In this document: piece after piece, positions 24,289 through 35,115 of the stretch
Layout: each line of letters starts with the position of its first letter
Numbering within the stretch: the first letter of the stretch is position 1
Notes under the pieces: generated by a model
Seen by the model: only the letters and a program-made list of their open reading frames with translations
What the model was told of the DNA's origin: nothing
Database searches by the model: none
Program-made: the position numbers and the translations under genes
DNA from: Primulina eburnea
Lineage: Eukaryota; Streptophyta; Magnoliopsida; Lamiales; Gesneriaceae
Assembly (NCBI RefSeq): GCF_022965805.1
Contig: NC_133101.1
Coordinates: forward strand, 3,782,001 to 3,846,000
Reading direction: 5' to 3'
Length of the DNA: 64,000 bases

Positions 24289-24361
24289 TTCCGTTGCCGG
24301 GACTTGAACCCGGGTCTCTCGGGTGAGAGCCGAGTATCCTAACCAACTAGACTACAACGGA
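24289..24361 (-). tRNA. tRNA-Glu (CTC)
   Basis: The minus strand gives a 73-nt cloverleaf beginning TCCGTTGTAGTCTAGTTGGT, with box B GGTTCAAGTCC and a perfectly paired acceptor stem (TCCGTTG / CAACGGA). The anticodon loop CTCTCAC gives CTC, glutamate. There is no intron and no encoded CCA. Confidence 0.96.
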
Positions 24362-24641
24362 GTTGTGATTATGACTTACACTAACTTGCTTTAGATATGT
24401 GTAAAATTTAAACAGGCCAAGTTAAAATGGTGAGGAGTTTCGAGTCTATGTTTTTAAAATAATCTCGATCTCTTCAATTTCAATGTGCAGCACCGGTGAA
24501 AAATGCAGCTACTTCTCTAGAATTTTGTTAGCTGCCTCAAATTTTCCAGAATTTTGTTATGTACTAGGATTCGCATCGCTTGCGAATTCACTTCTTATTG
24601 GAAAATCTCTTCCAACTCGGGCAATTACGCAAAATAGTTTT

Positions 24642-25935
24642 CACTACAAAAAAACGGAAAGATTAGCGACGATTTTATAAAAACCGTCGCTAATTTCGCG
24701 ACGGTTTTTATTTTCCGTTGCTATATAGCGACGGTTTTTATATAAACCGTCGCCTTTTAAATTATAGCAACGGTTTTATAATACCGTCGCTATAATAGCC
24801 ACGGTTTTATAAAACCCGTCGCTATATAGCCACGGTTTCTAAAAAACGGTCGCTATTATTGCGACTGTTCCACACACCCGTCGCTATTTTGTTCAACGGG
24901 TAAAACAAAAGCGACGGTCTTGTATCAAACCGTCGCTAATATAGCGACAAATTTTCATAAACCGTCGCTCAATTAAACAGACGACGGTTTTATTAAAACC
25001 CGTCGCTATATAGCGACCGTGTAAAAACCGTCGCTTAATTTAATAAGCGACTGTTTTGCCACAGTCGTCGCTATATAGCGACGTTAAAGAAAAACCCTCG
25101 CTATACTAGCGACGGGACCACAAAACCCGTCGCCAATCTAGATCAGCAGAGGTTATGCAAAATCCGTCGCCGATCTGGATCGGCGACGGTATTTCTAAAA
25201 CCGTCGCTATATAGCAACGGTTTTAATGTAACCGTGGCTATATAGCGACGGTTTTTTCCAAAAACCGTCGCTATAATTCTATATATACGAAGGTTCGCGA
25301 AAATTTTCTTAACGATTGTTCACGGTAGTAGCGAAACTTTATCTATTTTTTCAAAGTTTCGATTTTTTTGTTTTGTACTAACATTTTCTCGTATTTATTT
25401 TGTAGATTTCTTCGTCGGTGCAATATTCCGTTACGTAAAACTACATGTCTTCGCTCAAATTAGGTATTAAAGTTTTTGTTTAACAGAAAATTTTTTAGTA
25501 GTTTTTTTACAGAAATTTTTCGGTACGATATTTCGTTCCCAAACTATTCAGTAGTTTTTGTATACGAATTTTATCGATAAACACCGTCGCTAATTAAGCA
25601 GCGGTTTTTTTAAAAAACCGCCGATTAATATAGCGACGGATTTTTTAGGACCGTGGCTTAATATAGCGACGGTTTATTAAAAAACCGACGCTTAAAGTAG
25701 CGACGGTGTTTATATAAACACCGTCGCTATATTCGCGACGGTTCTCAAAACCGTCGCAAATATAGAGACGGTGTTCTTCATAAAAACCGTTGCTATATAA
25801 CGACGGGAGTTTTAAACCGTGACTTTTTTTTGGCGACGCAGCATCAGGTCACGGGTAGACTGACCGTTGTTACAACCGTCGCCTTAGGGATTAGCGACGG
25901 TTTTAGCGACGGTTCCCGTTTTTTTTTTTGTAGTG
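24642..25935. mobile_element. Non-autonomous CACTA element with GCGACGG arrays
   Basis: The element starts CACTACAAAAAAACGG and ends with the inverted terminus AAAAAAAAAGTAGTG-type (CACTACAAAAAAA on the opposite strand). It is flanked by 3-bp TTT duplications, the CACTA hallmark. Two arms (about 24660-25275 and 25576-25930) consist of dozens of alternating GCGACGG and CCGTCGC motifs separated by 5-12-nt A/T runs, so nearly every unit is a small palindrome. A non-repeat spacer of about 300 bp sits between the arms and contains a TATATA run. There is no transposase reading frame. In known CACTA elements such as En/Spm, subterminal motif arrays bind the TNPA-type protein; I infer the same role here. 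Confidence 0.9.
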
Positions 25936-28900
25936 TTTGGGACACCATTTGAAATGAATGTTTGACCAATATCATTTTCAATTTATTGGATCTTCTGTCC
26001 AGAAATATTGTAATATAATAACCTCAACTGCTTTCTTACTGCTCGGTAGATACACATACCTTGTCAAATAGATGTCACAAGATTGTTATTATATATATAT
26101 ATATAGCCTAATATATAAAAATTGTGGTTGAAATCGACATAAACATATCAATGTCCACTAATGTCCTTTTGGTTCTTGTATGACTTTTTGTGGAGATTGA
26201 GAGCGAAAAAATGTCAAAAAGAAATACGTATGCATGACTCAAAATTCTTCCGGATGAGTGAGATTGAAAGCTGGGATGTCAAAAAGAAATGTGTATATAT
26301 GTCTCAAAAGTCTAAAGTTGATACAACACATGCATATTCCATCCAAAATTGAAGCTACTGACGGATGCTCAATTTTGTTTCCTCTTCTTTATTAGTTTTG
26401 TATGGGTCATTATACGATTTGATTTGTCGACTTCAAATCTTTGTTCCATTCTCTCGTTTGACCCATATATAATTCGACATTCAAGTAGGAGAAAATAAAA
26501 TACATAAATAATGAAGATAAGTTTTCTAGAAGCGAGTATTATCTCTCATGTACCACAATGCACTATATCTCTCAAAACTATATAACTTAATGAATAAACC
26601 ATATTTTTATTCGATGTCTAACTTTATTGATATTTTCTCAAGATAACTGAATATGTATGTAACTGAATATGAGAAATATCAATGAATTTCAAAAATCAAA
26701 ACTAAATGTATATACCATGAAATCTTTTATGAATCAAATATATCATTAATTACTATATGATCCTTAAACATCTTAATTTACATGCGTTTAGGTCAAGGAT
26801 CATCAATTAAGTGATAACATGTTCAATGACTACTTTATTTTGCTTAACACGTTCTTCAATGACTAATATATTTTATGTCGACATACTTAATTTGACTGTC
26901 GTGTTAGTCACAAGGACTACAACTGAATTGACGCAATATAATCTTAATGGTTTGGACGTAAAATTCAGAATTCTAAGCCCAAATGAAACTCCTTAAAATA
27001 CAACATATAATAGTGCTTCAAAATAAATGATGCATTTAGACTCTATGGTGGAAGTGGCGAATCACTTTCAAATTGTCAATTCGTCTATACATAAGCATAT
27101 AAAACTTTAGTACCATGAAGATACCTCATAAAATTTTGCGGCTTTCTAGTGGTCAATATTTATATTACTCTAATAATTTCCCTAAAAATTCTTCTTCCAC
27201 TAACTTTCTGGCATTCACAATGGCTCATAATGTTCTCGACAAAACTAAATGGAGATAACATTATCAAACTTTAAATAACACTAATGTGAGGCTTGCTACA
27301 ATATATAATTAATGTGTTTGTGATTGTATGAACACTATCATATTATTCGGTTGAACCCCCAATCTCAGCAGAAATATTGATCTTTTTATGAAACTATATG
27401 AGAAACTATTAAATCTCTCCCACTTTTCATAAAGATCATCACACTAATAATTGGTTTTATTAATGAAAAGTGGTTCATCTTTATTGATAGTAAATTAATG
27501 TTCATTAAGCATGTATGAGAATAATCTTCTATTTCCACACCTTACAGTTATAGCTTTGAATCTAATATCAGAGTAATTTACATAACAATATATTGCAAAA
27601 TTATTTAATACATGCTAATGCTATCAAATGTAGCAATCAATCATATATATCATGTTTTAATATTATAAATCATGATGTAATATGAATCATTGACATAAAA
27701 ATTTTCTGTGAGCTAAATTTTTAATTCAACTAGAATCATAAACTTAATGCTATAACTATTAAATTATATTTCATTCTTCATCATGGTGGGTAAACGAAGA
27801 AAATAATTCAATATTGTATCCTATAACATAACAAAATTTCACGTGGATAAATTTCACTATCCAAACATAATTAATTACAATTTATATATCTTATCCATAT
27901 GTGATCCTCATAATTTATTTGTACTTTTAATTTAATCAAAGATGTTACAAATACTTTTCAATTAATTAAAATCATACGAATCACTAAGATCTTGATTTCT
28001 TTTTGCATAAATATTTATTCTTCATAATTATTCATCTCCAAGTATTACCAAAATGATGAATAATTTTATATTATTTATGTTTGTTACAACTAAATGTGAT
28101 TAAAAAATTAATGTATAATTTTAATTCAATTAAAGATGTTGTGGCTATTCTTTCATAAATTTAAATTATAAAAACCACTAAGACATTAAATCACAAATAT
28201 TAAATATTTAAGCACTTAATAAATGTTTATCACGTTTATTCCCAACCCACTAAATGCATAATATTGCTAAGAAGCTGTGACTAAACCTTAATTATTTAAA
28301 ATTACACAGTTTACTAGAAATACATTTTGTTGTTACATAATAAATATCATTCATGTGATCCAACTCTACTTATTGTATAATTTGCATAATTAAGAGTATT
28401 GTGATTAAACCTTAATTATTTAAAATTATACGGTTGAGTGGGCAAAATTTTGGCTTTACTTAATACTTTAGATTATTTAATGACACAATCAGTACTTTCC
28501 AAAAAAGATAAGCAACCATTTAAATACCTAAATTTTATACAGAGCAACTATAATGTTTCGAAATATCGTACTATTTTCCATACATGCTGCCAATTAAATT
28601 AAGTTGGTTGAATGTCATTTTTTAAACCAATTCTTCATCTCAATAAATGAGATTGAAGGCTTCGCGTGGTCTCTAAATCAAATACATATACAAAGATTCA
28701 TCATCTTCTACCTTTAGCCGATAGTTTTAAAATTCAAGCTTCTTTCCCAAAATTTTCTGCAATCAATTTCTTATTTTTAGCGGAATTCTCTGTCCACATT
28801 CGACCCTCAATTCATGCTTCCATTTTTTCTTATTTCATATCAAAATTCAAAAACAAATTATCATTTTCAAGATTTCCCACGAGATATACTGAAAAAAAAA

Positions 28901-29183
28901 TCTCAGGTAAATTTTTTAATATTATAATATCCGATCTTCAAGCTTTTTACACAAACTTTAAAAAATAAACTTTTTTGAAGAGTTCACGATATGATCGTTT
29001 CTGAAAAATGAAGAACAAATATATTCAAGACAGATGTACATTACCTCTTATACCAAATATTAAAGCTTTTTCTCAAACCAAAATTATGTTTCTACACCTG
29101 TTCCACATTCGACTTTATTCAATCGGATTCTTGAACTATTCCTGAGTCCCATATGGCATATTTACCTGATTTCAACCTTTCAG
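25936..29183. other. AT-rich gene-free stretch
   Basis: No intact gene is seen. The segment at about 26790-27560 has the look of decayed retroelement non-coding sequence (TCTCCCACTTTTCATAAAGATC) but no domain can be read. A perfect 11-bp inverted repeat CCACTTTTCAT...ATGAAAAGTGG lies at about 27420-27473. A 100-codon open frame at 28666-28968 shows no family features. Confidence 0.4.
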
Positions 29184-29949
29184 GATGCCAGTTTGGTTCC
29201 TATAGTCAAGCCCGAGATACAACTTGATGGAGATCACGGGATCGAAAGAACCTTAATTTGAAGTTGCCTTAAAAGTGTGGGCCGAGGTGTACTTCTACCT
29301 CGCCGAGAACAATGTCTTGTTTGAAGGCATTCTTTTGAAGCCTAGTATGGTTACTCCCGGAGCCGAAAGTAAGGATAAAGCCACACCGCAAGAGGTCGCC
29401 GATTACACTCTAAAACTCTTGAAAAGAAGAGTCCCTCCTGCTGTCCCAGGAATCATGGCAAGAACTCTAAAATTCTGTATCTATCTAGTATTATTAGTAA
29501 GATCCTTGAGACATACAATCTCATCTCGGATTGTGGGAGACATAAGAATAGACCCTTCTATCAATTTGTGTTAACTGTTCTCGTAAAGTAAGTTGAATAT
29601 GAAATAGTATGAAATCCCGTTGCATGGACTAATGTAGAGGAATGTAGTTCACTGAATGAAATGTGTATTCTCGTGGACAGTTTTTGTCTGGTGGGCAATC
29701 AGAAGTGGAGGCGACACTTAACTTGAACGCAACCAAGGTCCTAACCCGTGGCACGTATCGTTGTCATATGCACGAGCCCTTCAAAAGACATGCCTGAACA
29801 CATGGGGAGGAAGGCCTGATAATGTCAAGGCGGCGCAGGACACGTTACTTGTTAGAGCAAAAGCTAATTCTCTGGCTCAGCTTGGCAAATACATCGCCGA
29901 AGGAGACTCGGAGGAAGCCAAGACAGGAATGTTTGTTAAGGGTTACAGT
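29184..29949 (+). pseudogene. Cytosolic class I fructose-bisphosphate aldolase, 3' fragment
   Basis: An exon preceded by TTTCAG starts at 29184 and reads DASLVPIVKPEIQLDGDHGI. A frame break near 29255 follows, then VWAEVYFYLAENNVLFEGIL and KPSMVTPGAESKDKATPQEV up to VPPAVPGIM at about 29456. A 200-bp intron-like gap follows, and a second exon begins at 29681 (FLSGGQSEVEATLNLNA). It has a second frame break, then resumes as PWHVSLSYARALQKTCLNTW and GRPDNVKAAQDTLLVRAKAN up to GMFVKGYS. The aldolase N-terminal two-thirds is missing. Retained introns indicate a DNA-level duplicate, not a retrocopy. The end is interrupted by the MITE at 29950; joining across it gives KGYSY and a stop, the normal aldolase C-terminus. 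It is not functional. Confidence 0.9.
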
Positions 29950-30135
29950 CAGTGGCGGAGCCACATACACAAAGTCCGGGTGACCCAATTTCTTATTTAA
30001 AAAAAATTATATGTAAATTTTGTATAATTTTAGAATAATATGATATTAGTTCGGGTAGAACAATTTAAAATATAAAAAGATTTTAGAGTTTAAAATTATA
30101 ACTCAGATAGAATCATATTTCTGACTCCATCACTG
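29950..30135 (+). mobile_element. hAT-type MITE in the aldolase pseudogene
   Basis: A 186-bp AT-rich element begins CAGTGGCGGAGCCAC and ends GACTCCATCACTG, imperfect inverted termini with CAG...CTG ends. It is flanked by perfect 8-bp duplications GTTACAGT at 29942-29949 and 30136-30143, typical of hAT transposition. It split the third-last sense codons of the aldolase copy. It has no coding capacity. Confidence 0.88.
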
Positions 30136-30720
30136 GTTACAGTTACTAAGTTGCCAGAAAAGAACTAAAAATATCTATGGATGTTTGATTGTAGCTTATG
30201 ATGTGAGAATTATAACCTGAATTACGCTTACAGACTTGGCAGCATCAATAAATTGCTTATTTTCTAATTTCCATTACTATTGGATATTGTGTTAATTATT
30301 ATGTTGAAAGAAGTAACTGATTTCGGGAAATAGTTGTAGCCTTGTATGTGCTTTTAATTGCTAATTATCAATAAATTGAGGGATGTTTTTGACATTTTCA
30401 AAATAAGGAGGACTTAAAATAGCTTTACATCCAAATAATATGAACGAAAAAATTAATCATCCCCGGAAAAAAGCTAATATAAATTTTAAAATTCGAAAAA
30501 TAACGTTATTTATAAAATGGAAAACTATTTTCTTCTAATTATGTGACAACCCTCGCACTTTTTTAATATTTCATTCGTCCATGTTGTCTGAGGTCCAAAT
30601 TGTTACGATCCTTTGTATTTGTCATGTGAAAAAAAAAATTCATCGATTTATAAATTATTGAAGCTTTTGGTCCATAATTTTAATTTATCGTTGAAAAGTA
30701 ATGGAAAGGGTACCAAAATG
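30136..30720. other. Downstream remnant of the aldolase copy and AT-rich spacer
   Basis: The first bases complete the aldolase stop codon, and the following 250 bp probably derive from its 3' UTR. Nothing else was recognised. Confidence 0.4.
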
Positions 30721-31249
30721 GTTCTTGTGGGGACCCGGACGCTAATCAAGTTCTTAATCATCTTTGGGACTAATTAATCAATTATAACCAGGGTCTAATT
30801 TTTTTTTTTTTTAAAAAATGCGGAACGTAGTGAAATTAAAACATATATACATATCAATATATAAATTACAAGTCCTGTATTACAACACATTTATTCAAAC
30901 TAGGGTTTCACAACTAATATCAAGTGTCCAAACCCTATCTCAGATCAAAGTCCGAAGTCTTCACTCTAACTCGATCTCTTCTCATCTCCTCGACCCTGAA
31001 CCTGTCCCACCTGTTGTCAAGTACACATACAGACAAGACAACAGCCGGATAATTCTGGTGAGAATATAATCCCAGTATAAATCAATGAAACATGCAATCA
31101 TATAAACAATATAAAGCATGTAATCAGGTAACAGATATATGTATCAAATTCTGAAACATAAGTAACATCAAACTATCAATCATTCTCGTAGCTACATCAT
31201 TCAGACTAGACTCAATCCTAGTCTAGGGATCCCGGTTCCAGAAGTTGGC

Positions 31250-31622
31250 ATGCATATATCGACTAACAGTGATAGAAAAGACTCCAGTTCTATCCACGCC
31301 GATATGGTATCGATCAACAGTAATAGAAAAGACTCCAGTTCTATTCACATCGATACGGTATCGATTACCAGTAATAGAGGAAGCTAGAAAAGACTCCAGT
31401 TCTATTCACATCGATACGGTATCGATTACCAGTAATAGAGGAAGCTGTTATTCTATCCACATCAATATAGTACCGATTAATAGTAATAGAAGCACCTCTA
31501 ATTCTATCCACATCGATATGACATCGATTAACAGTAATAGAAGAGTTACTAATCTATCCACATCGATACAATACTGATTAACAGTAATAGAAAAAGCCAC
31601 CATCCTATCCACATCGATAGCC
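31250..31622. repeat. Minisatellite inside the LTR, about 55-65-bp units
   Basis: Seven imperfect units share the core TATCCACATCGATA...ATCGATTAACAGTAATAGAA. Two units are nearly identical over some 60 bp, including GAGGAAGCT. Each unit contains the short palindrome ATCGAT. The open frames through it merely reflect the periodicity. Confidence 0.85.
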
Positions 31623-32027
31623 AAACATCCAGTGACAGACTTTGGCACATCCGCCAATAAACCATCTTATGACATCGTGCAATATGCCCGTGGTGATCCC
31701 ACCACTAACGGCACTTCTGTCATAAGACTACTCGTCTAATACCTGTAATCTATAACTCCAGAAAACAAGTATATCATCAATCAATGCAAATATCAATGCA
31801 ATAAAGTAAAGTATGTGATTTAGGGAAACCCAAGTCTAAACCGACTTAAGTCCATCTCCCAATACCACATTGACTTATACCTTTCCTTCGTCGATTTCTG
31901 GCTCAGTCGAAGTCCTGAACTCACAATCTGTCTGGTACTGACAATATCAATAATCTCATATCAATATACCAGTCAATATCATAACAATCTGATCAATCTG
32001 GCTTTAATTCAAAATCAACGGTATAAC

Positions 32028-33408
32028 CACTATGCCAAAAATGACTTTTTACTTCAGATAATATCTGAATTAATAGGGTATTTAAGTGCCGAAGTATATG
32101 GACGTGAAGTAATAGATATACCTTTTACTTCGCATAATACCCGAAGTTGTATTATTGAAAATACCGAAGTCTTTTGGCCGGTTTTGGGAGAAAAACCGGT
32201 CCAGAATTGGACCGGTGTCGAAGTAATAAATGTGTTTTACTTCATCGATTATAGTGAATAATGAAGTAGTATATCATATAACTTCTTCTTAATTATTATT
32301 TAGCGACGGAATTCATGTTCAAAACCGTCGCTATTGTGCGACGGAATTCATGTTCAAAACCGTCGCTATTGTGAGATAGAAGTAATGTTAAATACCGTCG
32401 CTAGTGTGCGACGGAATTTATATCAAAAACCGTCGCTACGTAGCGACGGGGTTCATATGAGTTCCGTCGCTAATATGTTAGGTAAATTAAAAAAAAATTT
32501 AATAAATCTGTGTTATGAATTGGTGCGGTAAAATATAAAAAATTTCATAAATCTGTGTTATGAATTGGTACAATCGTGTAAAAGATAAAAATTTTAAGTA
32601 TCGTAAAGTGGTAAAATCGTGTAAGAAATAAAAATTTTAAGTGTTGTGAAATTGTAAAATCGTGTAAGTGATAAAAATTTTAAGTGTTGTGAAGTTGTAA
32701 AATTGTGTAAGTGAGAAAAAATTTTAATTGTTGTGAAGTGAAGTGGAAGAAATTGGAGAGAATTTGTATGTATTTATAGAGAGTGGTGGAAGAAAATAGA
32801 GGGAAAAATAGGCGGGATTGAATTTTTTTGAAAATATCGACGGTTTTAGTAAAAACCGTCGCAACATTTTAAATTGGCGACGGTTAAAATGGAGGGAAAT
32901 ATATCCGGGGTGGAATTTTTTTGAAAATGACGACGGTGTTCTTTTAACCGTCGCCAAATTTTTAATCGGCGACGGTTGACTTTAACCTGTCGCTACTTTT
33001 AGCGACAGTCAAATAACAACCGTCGCTAAATATAGCGACCGTTTTTAAAAAACAGTCGCTAGTTTTAAATATGCGACGGATTTTATTTGACCGTCGCTAA
33101 AACTAGCGACGGGTTAAATTAAACCGTCGCCGATTTAAATTTTGGCGACGGTTTAAAAAATCCGTCGCATGTTTTAATCTTTTTACTTCAGTCGTATTTT
33201 CATTATTTTTTACTTCATCAAAATTGATATGCCGAAGTAAAATATATAAAAAAAATACAGTGAAGCCCGTGTTTTTAAACATCCGAAGTAAAATATATTA
33301 TTTTACTTCGCTTGTGTTATTAATGAAGTTATTGGTACTATATTACTTCGTAATTTATTTTTGCCGAAGTAACGCCTGGCGAAGTAAAATGTCATTTTTC
33401 ACATAGTG
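32028..33408. mobile_element. Non-autonomous CACTA element nested in the LTR
   Basis: The 1,381-bp element has terminal inverted repeats CACTATGCCAAAAATGAC and CACTATGTGAAAAATGAC, each followed by TTTTACTTC, and 3-bp AAC duplications on both sides. Outer subterminal zones repeat TTTTACTTC / GAAGTAAAA. The inner zone (about 32300-33175) repeats GCGACGG / CCGTCGC palindromes like those of the CACTA element at 24642. The termini differ from that element, so it is a separate family. No transposase is encoded. Confidence 0.9.
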
Positions 33409-33904
33409 AACGGTACAATTTCAGTATTCCCGTTAATACCAATTCACCAGATAACAGTTACAATCTATAACTCATATCCCATACAATCTGTAATCCCGCC
33501 ACAATTCCAATCTGTCCGGTATCAACCGATTATAATCAGAAATTCATAACAATTCCATAATCAGTCTATTTCTTAATCTGACTTCGATTCTACGATGTCT
33601 AACATGTCAAGAACATCATATATGAATCCTATTAAATTCTGACAATAGCATAATTTCAAAGCATGTCAAAACGTAGCAAAACTTACGTCAAAGTGTAGCC
33701 TACGTCGATAGGATTACAGTACCGAAGTCGGATTACAATTCAGACGGACGGATTGAAATATAAAGGCGTAAGGATTTTCAACAACTTCACAGAACCTTTT
33801 CTCGATTTTCTTACGATTCTGAAGGATAAATTCGTTTTGTATATATATATATATATATATATACTCACGGCGTACAATAAGCCAAATGTCAATTTTTCTT
33901 TCTG

Positions 33905-34100
33905 CATGGCTCGCGCTCGAGCGGTGATAAACTACCGCTCGGGCGCGGCGTTTTCTGTCCCGGTATTTCCAAATGCACCCTTGGCGCTCGGGCGGTCAAA
34001 CTCTACCGTCCGGGCGCCGAACCTTCTGCCCGCGACGAGAATTACAGAAACATTGGCGCTCGGGCGGTTGTTTTCTACCACTCGGGCGCCGAGAGTTCTG
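33905..34100. repeat. GC-rich threefold repeat CGCTCGGGCGGT
   Basis: Three spaced blocks of the form GCGCTCGGGCGGT ... CTACCGCTCGGGCGCCG, each a potential stem-loop, occur at about 33908-33950, 33973-34022 and 34054-34095. This is an island of high GC in AT-rich DNA. It lies near one end of the LTR. Confidence 0.7.
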
Positions 34101-34225
34101 TCCAACAATTTCACCCTTCAAATATAATTTTATTTCGTGTCCCGATTAATCCTTTCGTAATCATATCAACTTATATTTTAATAATTATAGATTACTAGGA
34201 TTAAATTTCCGGGCATTACAGTTCT

Positions 34226-35115
34226 TGCATCTACGTAATAATACAGATGAAAAAATATATAATTATAATGTTTTGAGAATTACCCAATCGTTTAGGGAAG
34301 TGACACGTGCCCTTTCTCGGTAGTTTTTAACAAAAAATAAAATAATACCGAGATAAAAAAAAAATCTCTGAAATTCATAAGTAGATGGATTTGACAGCTA
34401 TAAACAATAAGGAAGAAAAAAAATAATTATCCCATATTTACAGCATTAAGGTGACATGACAAGTTAACAAACTTCTAATTTATAAGCCAATTTTGTAGAA
34501 TTTCACCAATGTTTCTTATCAAATTTCTACAATAATCTCCAAAGAAATATGATTTCAAGATCCAGTCTGTCTTCCACTCTTTCTCCAATATTTATATATG
34601 GTCCTTAATACTACATATGTATATATAGATGTAGGCTGCCTTTCTAGAAATCACACAACCATCCATTTATATAGACATTTGTAGTTCTTTTGATCAGTTC
34701 TAGGAATCATAATTTATAAGTTGAATCCAAATCTGGAAACACCATTTGTTGCTTCATCTACGCATCAGCGGAATTTACTTACGCACACGATTCAATCATC
34801 GAAGACGAATATTATACATCACCAGGTAGCTATACAATTGTTTGAAATGAATGTGATTTGAAGTTGATGCACATTTTAAGTAATGTATACATAAGTCTAG
34901 GACAAGTAAATGGTCATCTAAACGTCTAAAGTTTCCATTAATTGGTAATTTCTTTTATCTTCTCAGACTCTATTTATCTTGTATTATTTGGAAATTTTAA
35001 AACATGTACTCTAACAAGAACCAGTTTGGAGGTGGAAACAAAGCTTTGTAACATCGAGTTTTTTTAAAGTAGCTCGATCCTTTTTCGTTTTCTTGAATGA
35101 CAACTTGAAGTGATC
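34226..35115. other. Upstream region of the WAT1-like gene
   Basis: AT-rich promoter-side sequence without an evident gene. TATATA-like motifs occur near 34595-34625, but a 5' untranslated exon cannot be excluded, so no TATA box is assigned. Confidence 0.4.

Larger units (their letters stand above)
30726..34220. mobile_element. Solo LTR of a retrotransposon, with nested CACTA
   Basis: The element starts TGTGGGGACCCGG and ends CCGGGCATTACA, i.e. TG...CA. It is flanked by perfect 5-bp duplications GTTCT at 30721-30725 and 34221-34225. Without the nested CACTA element and its duplication the LTR is about 2.1 kb, which is long and resembles LTRs of plant Gypsy elements. No gag-pol sequence and no second LTR are present, so it looks like a recombination-derived solo LTR. 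It contains a minisatellite at about 31250-31622 and a GC-rich threefold repeat at 33905-34100. The transcription direction could not be decided. Confidence 0.82.

Noticed and set aside
28666..28968. 100-codon open frame on the plus strand
   Set aside because: AT-driven composition, no domain, no splice partner and no promoter signs; likely chance.
29761..30000. 79-codon frame ending in the MITE
   Set aside because: It is the last aldolase exon reading through into the inserted hAT MITE, not a separate gene.
31250..31622. Regularly spaced repeats reminiscent of a CRISPR array
   Set aside because: The units are contiguous imperfect minisatellite copies without unique spacers, in a plant LTR.
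33753..34127. 124-codon frame in the LTR
   Set aside because: It spans a TA run and the GC-rich stem-loop triplet; there is no protein-like pattern.
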